Positions 10,503 to 11,797 of a DNA stretch of 11,797 bases are shown one piece after another (the stretch's first letter is position 1; the number at the start of each line of letters is the position of its first letter). This stretch comes from Ekhidna sp. (GTDB taxonomy: Bacteria > Bacteroidota > Bacteroidia > Cytophagales > Cyclobacteriaceae). The translations under genes and the position numbers were made by a program. Where the stretch lies: the NCBI GenBank assembly GCA_028821635.1, contig JAPPDO010000128.1, positions 1-11,797 on the forward strand. The letters run 5' to 3'. The notes beneath the pieces were generated by a model, which was not told the origin of the DNA, ran no database searches, and worked only from the letters and a program-made list of their open reading frames with translations.

Positions 10503-10883
10503 ATGATAATGAATATTCCATCAGATTTAAAGTACACCAAAGACCATGAGTGGGTCAAAATAGCTGGAGATATAGCTACTGTAGGAATTACCGACTTTGC
10601 TCAGGGAGAACTTGGAGACATTGTTTATGTGGAGATTGAAACCGAAGGAGAAAGGCTGGCCGCAGGAGAAGTCTTTGGTACGGTTGAAGCAGTAAAAACA
10701 GTATCTGACTTATTTATGCCGGTCTCCGGGGAGGTCATTGAGATTAATGAAGCACTTGAAAGTAACCCGGAGATTGTCAATACAGATCCTTATGGCGAGG
10801 GATGGATGATTAAAATTAAAATTTCTGAACAAGGGGATCACATGATCTCCGCTGAGGACTACTCCTCCGAAGTGGGTGGGTAG
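10503..10883 (+). CDS. gcvH: glycine cleavage system H protein
   Basis: H protein is the lipoylated carrier that shuttles the aminomethyl group between the P, T and L proteins of the glycine cleavage complex; it acts in the cytoplasm. The 126-residue chain is full length. It shows the family opening LKYTKDHEWV, the GITDFAQGELGDIVYVE segment, and the lipoylation site GTVEAVKTVSDL with the acceptor at Lys65 (codon 10695-10697). The tail NTDPYGEGWMIKIK and SAEDY is also typical. The ATG at 10503 gives MIMNIPSDL; the ATG at 10509 (124 residues, MNIPSDL) fits family starts at least as well, and neither has a Shine-Dalgarno site. The gene follows sprA by 41 bp. TATTTTTG at 10482-10489 matches the -7 consensus but lacks a good -33 partner, so separate transcription is only possible. 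P, T and L genes are not in the window, as is common in this phylum. Confidence 0.96.
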   Translation: MIMNIPSDLKYTKDHEWVKIAGDIATVGITDFAQGELGDIVYVEIETEGERLAAGEVFGTVEAVKTVSDLFMPVSGEVIEINEALESNPEIVNTDPYGEGWMIKIKISEQGDHMISAEDYSSEVGG

Positions 10884-11061
10884 CTTCTCTTTGGAAGGAG
10901 ATTTCCGGAAAAGTTTCACACCCTCTAAAAGATTAGTGGGACACCAAATGGGCTTTGCCGTACCGTTCCGATGTTATTGTTGGCCGAAACGAGGTCCTTT
11001 ATAGTCTAGTCAGCGGTTATTTTCCTCTGGTACGCATTTTTTTTCTTGCAAATGGGCTTAA

Positions 11062-11101
11062 AAAGTTAAAGTATGCGCTTAGAAAGTCAAAGTACGGTCT
11101 T
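11062..11101. repeat. two imperfect tandem copies of a 21-bp unit
   Basis: The 19-bp segments aaagttaaagtatgcgctt (11062-11080) and aaagtcaaagtacggtctt (11083-11101) match at 15 of 19 positions and start 21 bp apart. On the minus strand the unit reads as a seven-residue pattern (YFDFLS, YFNFLS). Because no long frame surrounds it, I take this as non-coding. Similar short tandem tracts occur in many intergenic regions of Bacteroidota, from memory. Confidence 0.55.
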
Positions 11102-11128
11102 GTGAGGTCTTATACGCAAACGAACAAG

Positions 11129-11169
11129 AATCCCGATAATCCTAAAATCAGGTAAATCCTGTTTCAGAC
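11129..11169. repeat. degenerate 9-bp periodic tract (aatcctgat-like)
   Basis: Successive units aatcccgat, aatcctaaa, atcaggtaa and, in phase but overlapping by one base, aatcctgtt, then tcagac, follow one another with a period close to nine bases. This resembles a dispersed tract that I recall from many Bacteroidota intergenic regions, often near small orphan genes. That link is recollection and not shown by this window. Confidence 0.55.
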
Positions 11170-11175
11170 AGGGAG

Positions 11176-11252
11176 GGATCACAAACTACACCCGATTCGA
11201 CAGGCTCATCGGCCAAGCGTTCCACGCCGGACGTTCCACGCGGATCACAAAC
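11176..11252. repeat. nested pairs of short direct repeats
   Basis: The 11-mer ggatcacaaac occurs exactly at 11176-11186 and again at 11242-11252, 66 bp apart. Between them the 9-mer gttccacgc occurs exactly at 11219-11227 and 11233-11241, with five bases between copies. The segment is richer in G+C than its surroundings. It may be one copy of a composite dispersed repeat; it has no coding or RNA signature that I recognise. Confidence 0.5.
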
Positions 11253-11257
11253 CCTCT

Positions 11258-11312
11258 ATCATAAAAGTGCCTATGACACTCGCTGCGCTGCCAGATCGGC
11301 ACTGTTTATGAT
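11258..11312. repeat. imperfect inverted repeat, long stem-loop
   Basis: ATCATAAAAGTGCC at 11258-11271 pairs with GGCACTGTTTATGAT at 11298-11312. The stem is about 14 bp with a single bulged base, and the loop is 26 bases. It begins six bases after the minus-strand stop codon of the surface-protein fragment, so it may mark that gene's 3' end. No T-run follows on either strand, which argues against a simple intrinsic terminator. A REP-like or mobile-element-derived dispersed palindrome is the likelier reading. Confidence 0.55.
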
Positions 11313-11318
11313 GCCCCT

Positions 11319-11642
11319 CTACCGCTGCATCCCGCCGACTCCTTTGAGGATTGGATACTGCATAGTACTCCCAAAATCCCAGAAGTCATTTGTATCCTCG
11401 GTGTCTTTGACACCGTCGCCGTCTATATCTATATTATCCCAGTCCTTAAGAATACCCGTGCTCCCGTACTCCGTTGGCATCTTTAAGGTGGTTGCGTACT
11501 TGCCTTGGGCAGTCTCGGCGGGGGGAGAGTCCTCATCGCCCTCCGCAATCTGATAATAACTATAATTAACTGTCCCCCTGCTCCCGTCACCTGTCAGTTT
11601 GCTATAGTTCCGCCCTCCTGCGTAGCAAGCGGTGACTGTGCC
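11319..11642 (-). pseudogene. C-terminal fragment of a GLUG-repeat / calcium-binding surface protein
   Basis: Reading the minus strand, a frame of about 107 codons ends at TAG (11319-11321). It opens with GTVTACYAGG, like the end of a GLUG-type repeat in large extracellular proteins. It then has NYSYYQ, a KMPTEYG segment, an acidic DIDGDGVKDTED stretch of calcium-binding (thrombospondin type 3-like) form, and closes with DFWDFGSTMQYPILKG. That order, repeat end followed by a WDFG..QYP.LK closing motif, is familiar from the C-termini of such proteins in Bacteroidota and other bacteria. There is no start codon or signal peptide. Upstream the frame runs straight into tRNA-His sequence and meets a TGA at 11706-11708. 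So this is the tail of a much larger gene cut off by rearrangement. The family assignment is from memory of motifs; whether the parent was secreted by T9SS cannot be told, as no sorting domain is visible. Confidence 0.65.
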
Positions 11643-11690
11643 GGATTGTGGTTCCGGAGGTCGCCGGTTCGAGACCGGTCTTCCACCCCA
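11641..11690 (+). pseudogene. 3' half of tRNA-His (GTG anticodon), 5' half missing
   Basis: The segment folds as the 3' half of a tRNA: anticodon stem CCGGA/TCCGG (11641-11645, 11653-11657) around the loop TTGTGGT with anticodon GTG, variable loop AGGTC, and T arm GCCGG-TTCGAGA-CCGGT (11663-11679). The 3' acceptor strand CTTCCAC (11680-11686) follows, then discriminator C and CCA (11688-11690). The C discriminator and GTG anticodon identify histidine. The partner GTGGAAG and a proper D arm are absent upstream; the bases there belong to the minus-strand protein fragment. It should not make a functional tRNA. A half starting at the anticodon stem and ending at the CCA is typical of attachment-site remnants left by tyrosine integrases. 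Confidence 0.75.
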
Positions 11691-11797
11691 CCTCCCGCTG
11701 AAATTTCAGAAACTTTTTGAATATCAAAAAACCGTCCTAACCATCAAACTTTCCCATGTTAATCCGACTGGGAGAAGTCTTGCTGGAGCATCAGACC
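11691..11797. other. sequence after the tRNA fragment, no gene recognised
   Basis: Just after the CCA lies a perfect 12-bp palindrome CTGAAATTTCAG (11698-11709), then an AT-rich inverted repeat TTTTTGA-ATA-TCAAAAA (11714-11730). The latter could form a weak hairpin and may be part of the original tRNA-His terminator region. A minus-strand frame open from the right edge stops at 11724-11726 after 23 codons; it is too short to support as a gene. Confidence 0.4.

Larger units (their letters stand above)
10884..11318. other. gene-free, repeat-rich island after gcvH
   Basis: No protein-coding frame here is convincing. A 66-codon plus-strand frame starting with TTG at 10955 has no family resemblance and runs through the repeats listed below, so I do not call it a gene. 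Just after gcvH lie a perfect palindrome TTTCCGGAAA (around 10902-10911) and weak short stems, none followed by a T-run, so no clear terminator is seen. Then come a 21-bp tandem pair, a 9-bp periodic tract, two pairs of direct repeats and a large imperfect inverted repeat. Many related sanpAmpB-neighbour genomes, as I recall, have a VanZ-family gene after gcvH; none is present here. Confidence 0.6.

Noticed and set aside
10884..10925. Intrinsic terminator after gcvH
   Set aside because: The stems are short and no T-run follows.
10955..11155. Plus-strand open frame of 66 codons after gcvH
   Set aside because: It begins with TTG, resembles no family I know, and its second half is made of the 21-bp and 9-bp repeat tracts, which explain its openness.
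11600..11690. A complete tRNA-His using the bases before 11641 as D arm and acceptor
   Set aside because: TAGC and GCGGT near 11623-11633 faintly resemble a D arm, but there is no GTGGAAG to pair with the acceptor CTTCCAC, and those bases read well as the surface-protein frame.
11641..11705. Minus-strand peptide with SRTGDLRNHNP, continuing the GLUG frame upstream
   Set aside because: This is the antisense translation of tRNA-His and is a common false protein in databases; it is not part of the surface protein.
11505..11720. Plus-strand open frame of 71 codons across the tRNA fragment
   Set aside because: It covers the antisense of the GLUG fragment and the tRNA half; translating a tRNA gives spurious peptides.
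10884..11797. CRISPR array
   Set aside because: The repeats are of different sizes, only two copies each, with no regular spacers and no cas genes.

Overview
The window looks like Bacteroidota chromosome, probably from a gliding or surface-secreting Cytophagales-type bacterium. The main reason is a full-length, 2394-residue SprA, the outer-membrane translocon of the type IX secretion system (T9SS), which is found only in this phylum. The absence of Shine-Dalgarno-like sites before the main genes and a promoter resembling the Bacteroidota type (TTTG / TAnnTTTG) fit the same group. I cannot place it to genus.

Layout. Positions 1-371 are AT-rich, with one doubtful open frame cut by the left edge and a candidate promoter. 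Positions 372-10883 carry four intact, co-directional plus-strand genes: maeB (malic enzyme fused to a phosphotransacetylase-like domain), ruvA (Holliday junction), sprA (T9SS translocon) and gcvH (glycine cleavage H protein). maeB and ruvA overlap by four bases, ruvA and sprA are 26 bp apart, and sprA and gcvH are 41 bp apart, so they may be one transcription unit. The products have unrelated jobs (C4/C3 carbon flux, recombination, protein export, one-carbon metabolism). This order is, as I recall, a conserved neighbourhood of sprA in the phylum, so it places the organism rather than revealing a pathway.

Positions 10884-11797 are different: no intact gene, but layered debris. It holds short direct, tandem and inverted repeats, then on the minus strand the last ~107 codons of a large surface protein of the GLUG-repeat / calcium-binding type. 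That reading frame runs, within a few bases, into the 3' half of a plus-strand tRNA-His (anticodon stem to CCA). The 5' half of the tRNA is absent. This is a recombination scar; the tRNA part has the shape of an integrase attachment-site remnant.

I do not see a convincing new multi-gene system. The points worth a second look are the GLUG/tRNA-His junction, the repeat-filled island after gcvH, and the lack of an ATG start for sprA.
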